From Bacillus spizizenii TU-B-10 (GTDB taxonomy: Bacteria; Bacillota; Bacilli; Bacillales; Bacillaceae), in NCBI RefSeq assembly GCF_000227465.1, contig NC_016047.1, forward strand, positions 1,627,001 through 1,691,000: DNA of 64,000 nucleotides. Reading direction: 5' to 3'. This document shows positions 27,849 through 36,963 of the stretch, in pieces. The notes below the pieces were generated by a model. That model was not told the DNA's origin. It was given only the letters and a program-made list of their open reading frames with translations, and ran no database searches. Within the stretch, counting starts at the first letter, position 1. The number at the start of each line of letters is the position of its first letter. The position numbers were made by a program, and so were the translations under genes.

Positions 27849-28778
27849 ATGGTATGCCGGCATAATGACGAGCTTGAAGCCTTAGTGAAAGAGGCGAAAA
27901 AGGTGACGGACAAGGGGGAGGTAGCCAGCTATATTCCTGCCTTGGCAAAAGCCGATAAACACGATCTGTCAGTGGCGATTTATTATTCCAATAATATTTG
28001 TCTGTCAGCAGGTGATGTAGAAAAAACATTTACACTTCAAAGTATATCGAAAGTCCTCTCACTTGCTTTGGTATTAATGGAACACGGCAAAGATAAGGTC
28101 TTCAGCTATGTTGGACAGGAGCCGACCGGTGATCCGTTTAACTCAATTATCAAGCTGGAAACAGTGAATCCGAGTAAGCCGTTAAACCCTATGATCAATG
28201 CCGGGGCTTTGGTAGTGACAAGCTTGATTAGAGGGAAAACGGTGAAAGAGAGACTTGATTATTTACTTTCTTTTATCAGAAGACTGACAAACAACCAAGA
28301 GATTACTTACTGCCGGGAAGTGGCTCAATCCGAATACAGCACATCAATGATTAATCGAGCAATGTGTTATTATATGAAGCAGTACGGCATTTTTGAGGAT
28401 GATGTAGAAGCGGTAATGGATTTATACACGAAGCAATGCGCGATAGAGATGAACAGTCTGGATTTGGCGAAAATCGGATCTGTATTTGCGCTGAACGGCA
28501 GACAACCTGAGACTGGAGAGCAAATCATCCCAAAAGATGTCGCCAGGATTTGCAAAACATTTATGGTGACGTGCGGAATGTACAATGCAAGCGGGGAATT
28601 TGCAATTAAGGTCGGAATTCCTGCAAAAAGCGGCGTATCCGGAGGGATTATGGGCCTTTCACCCTACGATTTCGGGATCGGTATTTTTGGCCCGGCATTG
28701 GACGACAAAGGGAACAGCATTGCAGGTGTAAAGCTTTTGGAAATAATGTCTGAGATGTACAGGCTGAGTATTTTTTAA
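27849..28778 (+). CDS. glsA2: Glutaminase YlaM (GlsA2)
   Basis: A 309-residue serine-dependent glutaminase (glutamine to glutamate plus ammonia). The beta-lactamase-like fold shows the SxxK pair in FTLQSISKVLSLAL, the conserved NPMINAGALV, the Tyr/Asn segment EYSTSMINRAMCYYM, and the C-terminal KSGVSGGIMG loop. B. subtilis has two, GlsA and this YlaM. ATG 27849 after GGGAGCGAGG; upstream in-frame codons belong to the divergent ylaL region. Confidence 0.94.
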   Translation: MVCRHNDELEALVKEAKKVTDKGEVASYIPALAKADKHDLSVAIYYSNNICLSAGDVEKTFTLQSISKVLSLALVLMEHGKDKVFSYVGQEPTGDPFNSIIKLETVNPSKPLNPMINAGALVVTSLIRGKTVKERLDYLLSFIRRLTNNQEITYCREVAQSEYSTSMINRAMCYYMKQYGIFEDDVEAVMDLYTKQCAIEMNSLDLAKIGSVFALNGRQPETGEQIIPKDVARICKTFMVTCGMYNASGEFAIKVGIPAKSGVSGGIMGLSPYDFGIGIFGPALDDKGNSIAGVKLLEIMSEMYRLSIF

Positions 28779-28875
28779 TTTATCTCATCTGCTTAAATCC
28801 TCTTGCATTTTCTGCTGATACCCTTTATGATAAATAGAAGAATTAGGTACTCGCCTGGGGAACGGAGGGATACTT

Positions 28876-29157
28876 TTGGCTTCAGAGATGATAGTTGACC
28901 ATCGGCAAAAAGCTTTTGAACTCTTAAAAGTAGACGCTGAGAAGATTTTGAAGCTGATCCGAGTACAAATGGATAACTTAACGATGCCTCAATGTCCTCT
29001 ATATGAAGAGGTTTTAGATACTCAAATGTTCGGGCTTTCGAGGGAAATCGATTTTGCTGTCCGCCTGGGATTGGTTGATGAAAAAGACGGTAAAGACCTT
29101 TTATACACATTGGAGCGCGAATTGTCTGCTTTGCATGACGCGTTTACAGGTAAATAA
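28876..29157 (+). CDS. ylaN: YlaN, iron-homeostasis protein (Fur partner)
   Basis: A 93-residue helical protein (UPF0358). The TTG start follows CGGAGGGA, giving residues [16 protein letters not shown]. Published work in B. subtilis and S. aureus shows YlaN is essential at low iron and acts through Fur; nothing in the sequence alone shows that. Two conserved Cys/His-bearing stretches ([18 protein letters not shown]) are candidates for metal contact. Single gene before ftsW. Confidence 0.92.
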   Translation: MASEMIVDHRQKAFELLKVDAEKILKLIRVQMDNLTMPQCPLYEEVLDTQMFGLSREIDFAVRLGLVDEKDGKDLLYTLERELSALHDAFTGK

Positions 29158-29162
29158 ATGAT

Positions 29163-29197
29163 AAAACTCAAACTTATTAACAGTTTGGGTTTTTTTA
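29163..29197 (+). terminator. Terminator of ylaN
   Basis: Stem AAACTCAAACT / AGTTTGGGTTT with a following run of T. Confidence 0.88.
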
Positions 29198-29357
29198 TAA
29201 CCGCTAATTTTCTCTCATTAAAGACGGTCTTTTTTTACACATTCCTTCCGAATCGTATAGAGATTCTTCGTCTCGTTTGATAAATTGTAGTAAAATAAAA
29301 AAGATAAATACATAAAAACCATAGATAATGGAAGTTAGAAGTAGGGAAGAGGATGTT

Positions 29358-30569
29358 ATGTTAAAAAAAATGCTCAAATCTTATGATTACTCACTGATAT
29401 TCGCAATTGTTTTACTATGCGGATTCGGTTTAGTGATGGTATACAGCTCAAGCATGATTACGGCTGTCTCTCGATACGGGGTAAGCAGTAATTTTTTCTT
29501 CATGCGGCAGCTGTTTGCTTTAATTGCGGGTGGCGCTCTTTTTATTCTCATGGCTGTGTTTCCTTACAAAGCACTGGCCCATCAAAAGTTTCAGAAGATG
29601 ATACTGCTTGTTTCTGTTTTTGCGCTTATCTCGCTGTTTGTATTCGGGCATGTCGCCGGAAACGCGCAAAGCTGGTTTAAAATCGGCGGAATGAGTATCC
29701 AGCCGGGGGAATTTGTTAAACTGGTCGTGATTTTATATCTTGCAGCCGTATATGCCAAAAAACAAAGCTATATCGACCATCTGTTAACGGGAGTAGCCCC
29801 TCCGGTTGTCATGACGCTTGTGATTTGCGGGTTAATTGCCATGCAGCCAGATTTTGGTACAGCCATGATTATCGGCCTAATTGCGACGTGCATGATCTTG
29901 TGCTCCGGTTTCAGTGGAAAGACGCTGGTGAAGCTTGTTTTGCTGGGCGGCATTGTTTTAATTTTAGTCAGCCCGATTATTTATTTAAATCAGGACAAAA
30001 TTTTAACTGAAGGCCGTTTGGCACGTTTTGAGAGTCTTGAAGACCCATTTAAGTATGCAAATTCATCAGGTTTACAAGTGATCAATTCTTATTATGCGAT
30101 CGGCTCAGGCGGCATTTTCGGTCTGGGGCTCGGTGAAAGTATCCAAAAATACGGATATCTGCCTGAATCACACACTGACTTTATTATGGCTGTCATTGCT
30201 GAAGAACTAGGTATTTTTGGGGTATTGTTTGTGATTTTTCTATTGGGCTTTATCGTAATAAAAGGGTTTTATATAGCCAGAAAATGCGAGGACCCGTTTG
30301 GGAGTCTTCTAGCGATCGGCATTTCGAGCATGATTGCCATACAATCGTTTATTAACCTTGGCGGAGTCAGCGGATTAATTCCGATTACAGGGGTTACGCT
30401 GCCATTTATCAGTTACGGGGGCTCTTCTTTAGTACTGCTGCTAGCGAGTATGGGGATATTAGCGAATATCAGCATGTTTGTGAAATATTCAGAGAATAAG
30501 AAAAAGAGAGAGCCCTTGGCGCCGAAGGGAATGAAAAAGAAACAGCTCAAAAAAACTGTTTATCTGTAA
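29358..30569 (+). CDS. ftsW: Septal peptidoglycan polymerase FtsW
   Basis: A 403-residue SEDS-family glycosyltransferase with about ten transmembrane helices, working with PBP2B (pbpB, this window) to make septal glycan. Conserved stretches: GLVMVYSSS (TM1), QPDFGTAMII, SHTDFIMAVIAEELG (catalytic-loop region with Glu-Glu) and the C-terminal GVTLPFISYGGSS. ATG 29358 follows AAGAGGATG. An in-frame ATG ten codons upstream is less well placed. No terminator precedes pycA. Confidence 0.95.
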   Translation: MLKKMLKSYDYSLIFAIVLLCGFGLVMVYSSSMITAVSRYGVSSNFFFMRQLFALIAGGALFILMAVFPYKALAHQKFQKMILLVSVFALISLFVFGHVAGNAQSWFKIGGMSIQPGEFVKLVVILYLAAVYAKKQSYIDHLLTGVAPPVVMTLVICGLIAMQPDFGTAMIIGLIATCMILCSGFSGKTLVKLVLLGGIVLILVSPIIYLNQDKILTEGRLARFESLEDPFKYANSSGLQVINSYYAIGSGGIFGLGLGESIQKYGYLPESHTDFIMAVIAEELGIFGVLFVIFLLGFIVIKGFYIARKCEDPFGSLLAIGISSMIAIQSFINLGGVSGLIPITGVTLPFISYGGSSLVLLLASMGILANISMFVKYSENKKKREPLAPKGMKKKQLKKTVYL

Positions 30570-30643
30570 AAAACAAGTGTGTACAGGGGAAGGGTATTCC
30601 GCTATGATAGATTATATTCCATTCGGGTAAGGGGGAGAAACGT

Positions 30644-33600
30644 TTGTCACAGCAATCGATACAAAAAGTATTAGTAGCAAACAGGGGAGAAATTGCAATC
30701 CGAATATTCCGGGCGTGTACCGAGTTGAATATTCGTACAGTTGCGGTCTATTCAAAAGAAGATTCCGGTTCCTACCATCGGTACAAAGCGGATGAAGCAT
30801 ACCTGGTCGGTGAAGGGAAAAAACCGATTGATGCTTATCTGGATATTGAAGGTATCATAGATATTGCGAAAAGAAACAAAGTCGATGCGATTCATCCGGG
30901 ATACGGTTTCTTATCTGAAAATATCCATTTCGCGAAACGATGTGAAGAAGAAGGCATCGTGTTCATTGGTCCAAAGTCCGAACATCTAGATATGTTTGGT
31001 GACAAGGTAAAAGCGCGTGAGCAGGCAGAAAAAGCTGGAATCCCTGTGATTCCCGGAAGCGACGGCCCTGCAGAAACGCTTGAAGCAGTCGAACAGTTTG
31101 GACAAACTAATGGTTATCCGATTATCATTAAAGCTTCACTGGGCGGCGGCGGCCGTGGTATGCGGATTGTCAGATCTGAAAGTGAAGTCAAAGAAGCATA
31201 TGAGCGTGCAAAATCAGAGGCAAAAGCAGCCTTTGGCAATGATGAAGTGTATGTAGAAAAATTGATTGAAAATCCGAAACATATTGAGGTTCAGGTGATT
31301 GGTGACAAGCAGGGCAATGTCGTCCACCTTTTTGAGAGGGACTGTTCTGTTCAAAGACGCCATCAAAAAGTCATTGAAGTGGCGCCGAGTGTCTCCCTGT
31401 CACCTGAATTAAGAAACCAAATTTGTGAAGCGGCAGTTGCGCTTGCGAAAAATGTAAACTATATAAACGCTGGTACGGTAGAGTTTCTTGTTGCAAACAA
31501 CGAATTCTACTTTATTGAAGTAAACCCTCGCGTACAAGTTGAACACACGATTACAGAAATGATTACAGGTGTCGATATCGTTCAAACACAGATCCTTGTT
31601 GCCCAAGGACACAGCCTTCACAGCAAAAAAGTAAATATTCCTGAGCAAAAGGACATTTCTACAATCGGCTATGCCATTCAGTCACGGGTTACGACTGAGG
31701 ATCCGCAAAATGATTTCATGCCTGATACAGGAAAAATCATGGCTTACCGCTCAGGCGGCGGTTTTGGTGTCCGTCTTGATACCGGAAACAGCTTTCAAGG
31801 CGCCGTGATCACGCCATATTATGATTCACTTCTCGTTAAGCTTTCAACTTGGGCTTTAACGTTTGAACAGGCGGCGGCCAAAATGGTCCGAAACCTTCAG
31901 GAGTTTAGAATCAGAGGCATTAAAACAAACATTCCGTTCCTTGAGAACGTTGCAAAGCATGAGAAGTTCCTGACAGGGCAATATGATACGTCTTTCATTG
32001 ATACAACACCTGAATTATTTAATTTCCCTAAACAGAAAGACCGCGGAACAAAAATGCTCACTTACATCGGCAATGTGACAGTGAACGGTTTCCCTGGAAT
32101 CGGGAAAAAAGAAAAACCGGCGTTTGACAAACCAATAAACGTAAAAGTAGACATAGATCAGCAGCCTGCCAGAGGAACAAAGCAAATTCTCGATGAAAAA
32201 GGTGCTGAAGGGCTTGCAAATTGGGTTAAGGAACAAAAATCTGTCCTTTTAACTGATACGACATTCAGAGACGCTCACCAATCATTATTGGCGACGAGAT
32301 TCAGAGCGCATGATTTGAAAAAAATCGCGAATCCGACGGCTGCGCTATGGCCTGAGCTATTCAGTATGGAAATGTGGGGAGGCGCGACCTTCGATGTAGC
32401 CTACCGATTCCTGAAAGAAGATCCGTGGAAGCGATTGGAGGACCTTCGCAAAGAAGTGCCGAATACCTTATTCCAAATGCTACTTCGTTCATCTAACGCG
32501 GTCGGCTATACGAATTATCCGGATAATGTGATTAAAGAATTCGTGAAGCAATCTGCTCAATCCGGTATTGATGTGTTCCGTATTTTCGACAGCTTAAACT
32601 GGGTAAAAGGGATGACGTTAGCCATTGATGCCGTTCGGGATACCGGCAAAGTGGCAGAAGCTGCGATTTGTTACACGGGAGATATCCTTGACAAGAACCG
32701 TACGAAATATGATCTTGCTTATTATACGTCGATGGCGAAGGAGCTTGAGGCTGCCGGAGCCCATATCCTTGGAATTAAAGATATGGCAGGGCTGTTAAAA
32801 CCGCAGGCTGCATATGAACTCGTTTCTGCTTTGAAAGAGACGATCGACATTCCGGTTCACCTTCATACGCATGATACGAGCGGCAACGGTATTTATATGT
32901 ACGCAAAAGCTGTTGAAGCCGGCGTTGATATCATAGACGTGGCGGTCAGCTCAATGGCAGGATTAACGTCTCAGCCAAGCGCGAGCGGATTTTATCATGC
33001 GATGGAAGGGAACGCCCGCCGTCCGGAAATGAATGTCCAAAACGTTGAAATGCTGTCTCAATATTGGGAGTCAGTTCGTAAATACTATAGCGAATTTGAA
33101 AGCGGAATGAAGTCTCCGCATACTGAAATTTATGAGCATGAAATGCCTGGGGGCCAATACAGCAACCTGCAGCAGCAGGCGAAGGGAGTAGGCCTAGGCG
33201 ACCGCTGGAACGAAGTCAAAGAAATGTACAGACGCGTCAACGATATGTTCGGCGACATCGTGAAGGTCACGCCTTCCTCTAAAGTAGTCGGAGATATGGC
33301 GCTCTACATGGTGCAAAACAATCTGACTGAAAAGGACGTTTACGAAAAAGGCGAACAATTAGATTTCCCTGATTCTGTCGTGGAGCTTTTCAAAGGAAAC
33401 ATCGGCCAGCCTCATGGCGGATTCCCGGAAAAACTACAAAAGCTGATCTTAAAAGGACAGGAGCCGATTACGGTCAGACCGGGAGAACTGCTTGAGCCGG
33501 TATCCTTTGAAGCGATCAAACAGGAATTTAAAGAGCAGCATAACTTGGAGATTTCAGATCAAGATGCTGTGGCGTATGCCCTTTATCCTAAAGTCTTCTC

Positions 33601-34090
33601 TGATTATGTGAAAACGGCAGAAAGCTATGGAGACATTTCGGTATTAGATACGCCGACATTCTTCTATGGCATGGTATTAGGTGAAGAAATAGAAGTGGAA
33701 ATTGAGCGCGGAAAAACACTGATCGTTAAGCTGATTTCAATCGGTGAGCCTCAGCCTGATGCCACTCGCGTCATTTATTTCGAACTGAACGGACAGCCGC
33801 GTGAAGTTGTCATCAAAGATGAAAGCATTAAGTCTTCCGTTCAGGAAAGACTGAAAGCGGACCGGACAAACCCAAGCCACATCGCAGCCTCCATGCCTGG
33901 AACGGTTATTAAGGTATTGACTGAAGCAGGTACAAAAGTCAATAAAGGTGATCATTTGATGATCAATGAAGCGATGAAAATGGAAACAACGGTTCAGGCG
34001 CCTTTCTCAGGAACAATCAAGCAGGTTCATGTGAAAAATGGCGAGCCGATCCAAACGGGAGATCTGCTTCTCGAAATTGAAAAAGCATAA
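30644..34090 (+). CDS. pycA: Pyruvate carboxylase
   Basis: A 1,148-residue biotin enzyme making oxaloacetate from pyruvate, bicarbonate and ATP. Order: biotin carboxylase domain 1-460 (KVLVANRGEIAIRIFRAC; ATP loop LGGGGRGMR), the carboxyltransferase domain from about 530 (LLTDTTFRDAHQSLLATR, metal-binding HLHTHDTSGN), the allosteric/PC-tetramerisation region, and a C-terminal biotin carboxyl carrier domain with NEAMKMET carrying the biotinyl Lys. TTG start after GGGGGAG. It feeds the TCA cycle together with pdh. Confidence 0.98.
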   Translation: MSQQSIQKVLVANRGEIAIRIFRACTELNIRTVAVYSKEDSGSYHRYKADEAYLVGEGKKPIDAYLDIEGIIDIAKRNKVDAIHPGYGFLSENIHFAKRCEEEGIVFIGPKSEHLDMFGDKVKAREQAEKAGIPVIPGSDGPAETLEAVEQFGQTNGYPIIIKASLGGGGRGMRIVRSESEVKEAYERAKSEAKAAFGNDEVYVEKLIENPKHIEVQVIGDKQGNVVHLFERDCSVQRRHQKVIEVAPSVSLSPELRNQICEAAVALAKNVNYINAGTVEFLVANNEFYFIEVNPRVQVEHTITEMITGVDIVQTQILVAQGHSLHSKKVNIPEQKDISTIGYAIQSRVTTEDPQNDFMPDTGKIMAYRSGGGFGVRLDTGNSFQGAVITPYYDSLLVKLSTWALTFEQAAAKMVRNLQEFRIRGIKTNIPFLENVAKHEKFLTGQYDTSFIDTTPELFNFPKQKDRGTKMLTYIGNVTVNGFPGIGKKEKPAFDKPINVKVDIDQQPARGTKQILDEKGAEGLANWVKEQKSVLLTDTTFRDAHQSLLATRFRAHDLKKIANPTAALWPELFSMEMWGGATFDVAYRFLKEDPWKRLEDLRKEVPNTLFQMLLRSSNAVGYTNYPDNVIKEFVKQSAQSGIDVFRIFDSLNWVKGMTLAIDAVRDTGKVAEAAICYTGDILDKNRTKYDLAYYTSMAKELEAAGAHILGIKDMAGLLKPQAAYELVSALKETIDIPVHLHTHDTSGNGIYMYAKAVEAGVDIIDVAVSSMAGLTSQPSASGFYHAMEGNARRPEMNVQNVEMLSQYWESVRKYYSEFESGMKSPHTEIYEHEMPGGQYSNLQQQAKGVGLGDRWNEVKEMYRRVNDMFGDIVKVTPSSKVVGDMALYMVQNNLTEKDVYEKGEQLDFPDSVVELFKGNIGQPHGGFPEKLQKLILKGQEPITVRPGELLEPVSFEAIKQEFKEQHNLEISDQDAVAYALYPKVFSDYVKTAESYGDISVLDTPTFFYGMVLGEEIEVEIERGKTLIVKLISIGEPQPDATRVIYFELNGQPREVVIKDESIKSSVQERLKADRTNPSHIAASMPGTVIKVLTEAGTKVNKGDHLMINEAMKMETTVQAPFSGTIKQVHVKNGEPIQTGDLLLEIEKA

Positions 34091-34133
34091 AAAACAAGAG
34101 TGTATATCATTTGATATACACTCTTGTTTTTTA
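34089..34133 (+). terminator. Terminator of pycA
   Basis: A long near-perfect stem of about 19 bp (AAAACAAGAGTGTATATCA with its complement) and T run, beginning at the pycA stop. Confidence 0.93.
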
Positions 34134-34151
34134 TGAAAAAAGCGTAGGGAA

Positions 34152-34506
34152 ATGAAAATTGTGTGGTTTAGAAGAGATCTAAGGCTTGAAGACAATACAG
34201 CACTGTCACAAGCCATTTCCTATATAAAACAAAAACAGGCTTATCTGCTGCCGGTCTTTCAGATACTTTGTAGTATGATATGAGCCATAAATATTTCTTA
34301 AAGGCACTATCTTTGTATGAAGCATGGCAAAAGGGCTCTATCTGCACATTTTTATCATGAAGCAATACTTATGTTTCGCAGGCTGTGCGGTTTTTTAGCA
34401 TGATGACAAAAAATACGGAGCGCAGCGAGCCGCTCAATGATCATCAAGTCCAGCGGAGAGGCTGGCCATTGAAACGTATGAAGCGGCAAAAAACATGATA
34501 CAAAAA
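34152..34506 (+). pseudogene. Decayed deoxyribodipyrimidine photolyase gene
   Basis: An ATG at 34152 starts MKIVWFRRDLRLEDNTAL and continues SQAISYIKQKQAYLLPVFQ, the N-terminal signature of class I CPD photolyases/cryptochromes. A stop is reached at 34283. A second frame, 34280-34360, reads SHKYFLKALSLYEAWQKGS, resembling the next photolyase helix. Near the end, 34427-34456 reads EPLNDHQVQR and, shifted one frame from 34456, ERLAIETYEAAKNMI, matching the photolyase C-terminal pattern PEPIVDHKxxRxxALxAYxxAK. An intact gene needs about 1.4 kb, so roughly 1 kb of the core is deleted. No function is likely. Confidence 0.75.
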
Positions 34507-34533
34507 AGACCAAAGCGCAGAAAGCTTTGGTCT
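34502..34533 (-). terminator. Terminator of ctaA
   Basis: On the minus strand GACCAAAGC, loop TTTCTGC, GCTTTGGTC, followed by TTTTTTG. Confidence 0.9.
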
Positions 34534-34540
34534 AGAGTTA

Positions 34541-35461
34541 TTATGATTGTCTTGATTCATAACGGAAGCGTGCAATCAATAATAAGAAGTAGCATAGAAC
34601 ACCAAATAGGCAGGCAATAAAGAACGAGTGGGCAAGTGCAAAGCCCAGAGCCAGTTCAGAGTATACGATCATAATACCGGACAGCGCCTGTAATGTAATA
34701 AAAATAAGACATGAGATCCATCCCAAAAAGATCTGCTTTTGATCTTTATAGGAAGTAATAGCATGAACAGCGGCCACAATAATCCATACAAACAACAGCA
34801 ATGCTGCTGCTCTATGGCCCATTTGCACCCATTCATGGAATTGGGTCGGAAGTCCATTGTTCAGCGGGCTGCACAGCGGCACATCAGGACATGCCAGACT
34901 TGATTCGGTATGTCTTACATATGCGCCTGTATACACAACGATATAGGAGTATATTAAAATCCCTATCATGTGAAATTGCATTTTTTTGCCGATTTGAAGC
35001 GGCTTAACCAGTTTTCTAACTGATTTGTCGGCTTCAAATATGAGCAATGTCAAAATGAGCACTGAAGCAAAAGAAATCAATGAGATGCCAAAGTGAAGCG
35101 CCATAATCAGCGCGTTTGAACCGAATACGACAGCCAATGCGCCAAGCAGTGCCTGTAAAAATAAAAAGATAATAGACATGATCGCGAGAAACGTTGTTTC
35201 ACGGAAAATCGGTGTGATTTTTCTCCATGACCAAAACGCAAGGCTTAACACAAGGATAATAGAGATCCCGCTTGCGAACCTGTGGCTCCATTCAATAATT
35301 GAAGCCGGATTCATTTCAGGGAAAAAACGGCCGTGACACAGCGGCCACTGTCTGCCGCAGCCTTGGCCGGAACCTGTTTTTGTAACGAGAGCTCCCCCGA
35401 TTAAAACAATAAGCATGACAAATGTTGTCAGAACACCGAGAGCTTTTAATGCTTTATTCAT
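34541..35461 (-). CDS. ctaA: Heme A synthase CtaA
   Basis: A 306-residue integral membrane enzyme that oxidises the C8 methyl group of heme O to give heme A for the caa3 and aa3 oxidases. Eight hydrophobic helices in two four-helix halves are visible. Conserved heme-binding His occur in [32 protein letters not shown] and [10 protein letters not shown]. The Cys pair [13 protein letters not shown] after helix 1 is the extracytoplasmic redox pair. AGAAGGTGAA precedes ATG. Divergent from ctaB. Confidence 0.96.
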   Translation of the reverse strand: MNKALKALGVLTTFVMLIVLIGGALVTKTGSGQGCGRQWPLCHGRFFPEMNPASIIEWSHRFASGISIILVLSLAFWSWRKITPIFRETTFLAIMSIIFLFLQALLGALAVVFGSNALIMALHFGISLISFASVLILTLLIFEADKSVRKLVKPLQIGKKMQFHMIGILIYSYIVVYTGAYVRHTESSLACPDVPLCSPLNNGLPTQFHEWVQMGHRAAALLLFVWIIVAAVHAITSYKDQKQIFLGWISCLIFITLQALSGIMIVYSELALGFALAHSFFIACLFGVLCYFLLLIARFRYESRQS

Positions 35462-35553
35462 ACAATATTCACCTTCTCAACATACTGCTGCGATTTTATA
35501 TACGTTCCAAGTGTAAGCGAATATGTGTTTTGTGGCAATTCTTAGAGCCTTTT

Positions 35554-35695
35554 GTTCACAAAAATATAATAGAATGACGGCTATCGGAAAATGTACACTT
35601 GATTATTCATGCCGGGTCTGATAGAAATAAGGTAAACGCACTGCCAATTTGGCGATTGCCTTCATCTTTGGTAAAATTCATAAAAAGTTCACAAA
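35554..35695 (-). promoter_or_regulatory. Two ResD-like boxes between ctaA and ctaB
   Basis: On the minus strand TTTGTGAAC occurs at 35554-35562 and again at 35687-35695, one base from the ResD consensus TTTGTGAAT. ctaA and ctaBCDEFG are known ResDE targets. The 354-base intergenic region holds no gene. Confidence 0.6.
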
Positions 35696-35738
35696 TAAAT
35701 TCCTGTTTGTCGTTTAATATTTAATAGGATGTTTTTTT

Positions 35739-35760
35739 ACAAGATGTTATCTTGTATGAT
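35739..35760 (+). promoter_or_regulatory. Dyad and -10 region upstream of ctaB
   Basis: A perfect inverted repeat ACAAGAT-GTT-ATCTTGT (35739-35755) abuts TATGAT (35755-35760), a likely -10 box with no clear -35. Such overlap suits a repressor or activator-dependent promoter; the protein is unknown. Confidence 0.4.
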
Positions 35761-35815
35761 AGAGTTGCAGGTTTTTTTATTCTCCTGCGTTAGGTTTGTA
35801 AGGGAGGTTTACGTT

Positions 35816-36733
35816 ATGGCTAACTCCAGAATCTTAAATGATACAGCTATAGACGGACAAATTGAAGAAACAACGGCGTGGAAAGATTTTCTGTCCCTTA
35901 TTAAAATAGGGATCGTCAATTCTAATCTCATCACGACTTTTACTGGAATGTGGCTTGCACTGCATATTTCCGGTTTGAGTTTTTTAGGCAATATAAACAC
36001 CGTTCTTCTTACATTAATCGGGTCTTCTCTGATTATTGCGGGCTCCTGCGCGATCAATAACTGGTATGACCGGGACATTGACCATGTTATGGAGCGTACG
36101 AAAGTAAGACCGACGGTTACGGGTAAAATTCAGCCGAATCAGGCGTTATGGTCTGGAATTTTGCTGGTTGCTTTAGGGTTGATCATGCTGTTGATGACAA
36201 CTGTTATGGCTGCTGTTATTGGTTTTATCGGAGTCTTTACGTATGTTGTATTGTACACAATGTGGACGAAGCGCCGCTATACGATTAACACAGTAGTAGG
36301 AAGTGTTTCCGGTGCAGTGCCGCCGCTTATTGGATGGACGGCAGTGGAAGGAAATATCGGTGTCGTAGCGTGGGTATTATTCATGATTTTATTTATTTGG
36401 CAGATTCCTCACTTCTTAGCATTGGCTATTAAGAAAACGGAGGATTACAGAGCTGCAAATATTCCGATGCTTCCTGTCGTATACGGATTTGAAGTGACAA
36501 AAAGACAAATTATTGTGTGGGTTGCGTGCCTGATGCCGCTTCCGTTTTTCCTTGGAAGCCTGGGCCTTCCGATTGTCATTCTCGGCTTGCTGTTAAATAT
36601 CGGCTGGCTGATTCTTGGCTTAATGGGCTTCCGCTCCAAGAATATCATGAAGTGGGCAACGCAGATGTTCGTTTATTCGCTTAACTACATGACAATCTAT
36701 TTCGTTGCCATGGTTGTCTTGACGCTTTTCTAA
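35816..36733 (+). CDS. ctaB: Protoheme IX farnesyltransferase (heme O synthase) CtaB
   Basis: A 305-residue UbiA-type polyprenyltransferase that adds farnesyl to heme B to make heme O, the substrate of CtaA. The first Asp-rich motif lies in [15 protein letters not shown] (about residues 82-96); the second is in the loop [15 protein letters not shown]. Nine hydrophobic helices. ATG 35816 follows AAGGGAGG. First gene of the ctaBCDEFG cluster. Confidence 0.96.
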   Translation: MANSRILNDTAIDGQIEETTAWKDFLSLIKIGIVNSNLITTFTGMWLALHISGLSFLGNINTVLLTLIGSSLIIAGSCAINNWYDRDIDHVMERTKVRPTVTGKIQPNQALWSGILLVALGLIMLLMTTVMAAVIGFIGVFTYVVLYTMWTKRRYTINTVVGSVSGAVPPLIGWTAVEGNIGVVAWVLFMILFIWQIPHFLALAIKKTEDYRAANIPMLPVVYGFEVTKRQIIVWVACLMPLPFFLGSLGLPIVILGLLLNIGWLILGLMGFRSKNIMKWATQMFVYSLNYMTIYFVAMVVLTLF

Positions 36734-36788
36734 AAAATAGATATGATGCTTGTTTTATCGCTTCAAAATAAACGATGACAACTAGTAA

Positions 36789-36830
36789 ATGCCGCCTTGA
36801 CCTCTTGTTTAATCAGGCGGCTTTACTTTT
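36789..36830 (+). terminator. Terminator between ctaB and ctaC
   Basis: Stem GCCGCCTTGA / TCAGGCGGC with an 11-base loop and TTTACTTTT. ctaC then needs its own promoter in the 130 bases that follow, or read-through. Confidence 0.8.
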
Positions 36831-36963
36831 ATACATAGATGGCATTTTGAGTAAAAAAACTCATAATTTAAGAGAAGAGGAAATGTAAGTGCTTTATTGG
36901 TGATAGGCTGGATTGCGAATCTGCTTTCCGCCTTTGTATTGACCAGAAAAGGGGTTGGGTGAA

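Noticed and set aside
34168-34365. Minus-strand 65-codon frame between pycA and ctaA
   Set aside because: It is the reverse of the photolyase remnant and has no SD; the plus-strand motifs explain the sequence better.
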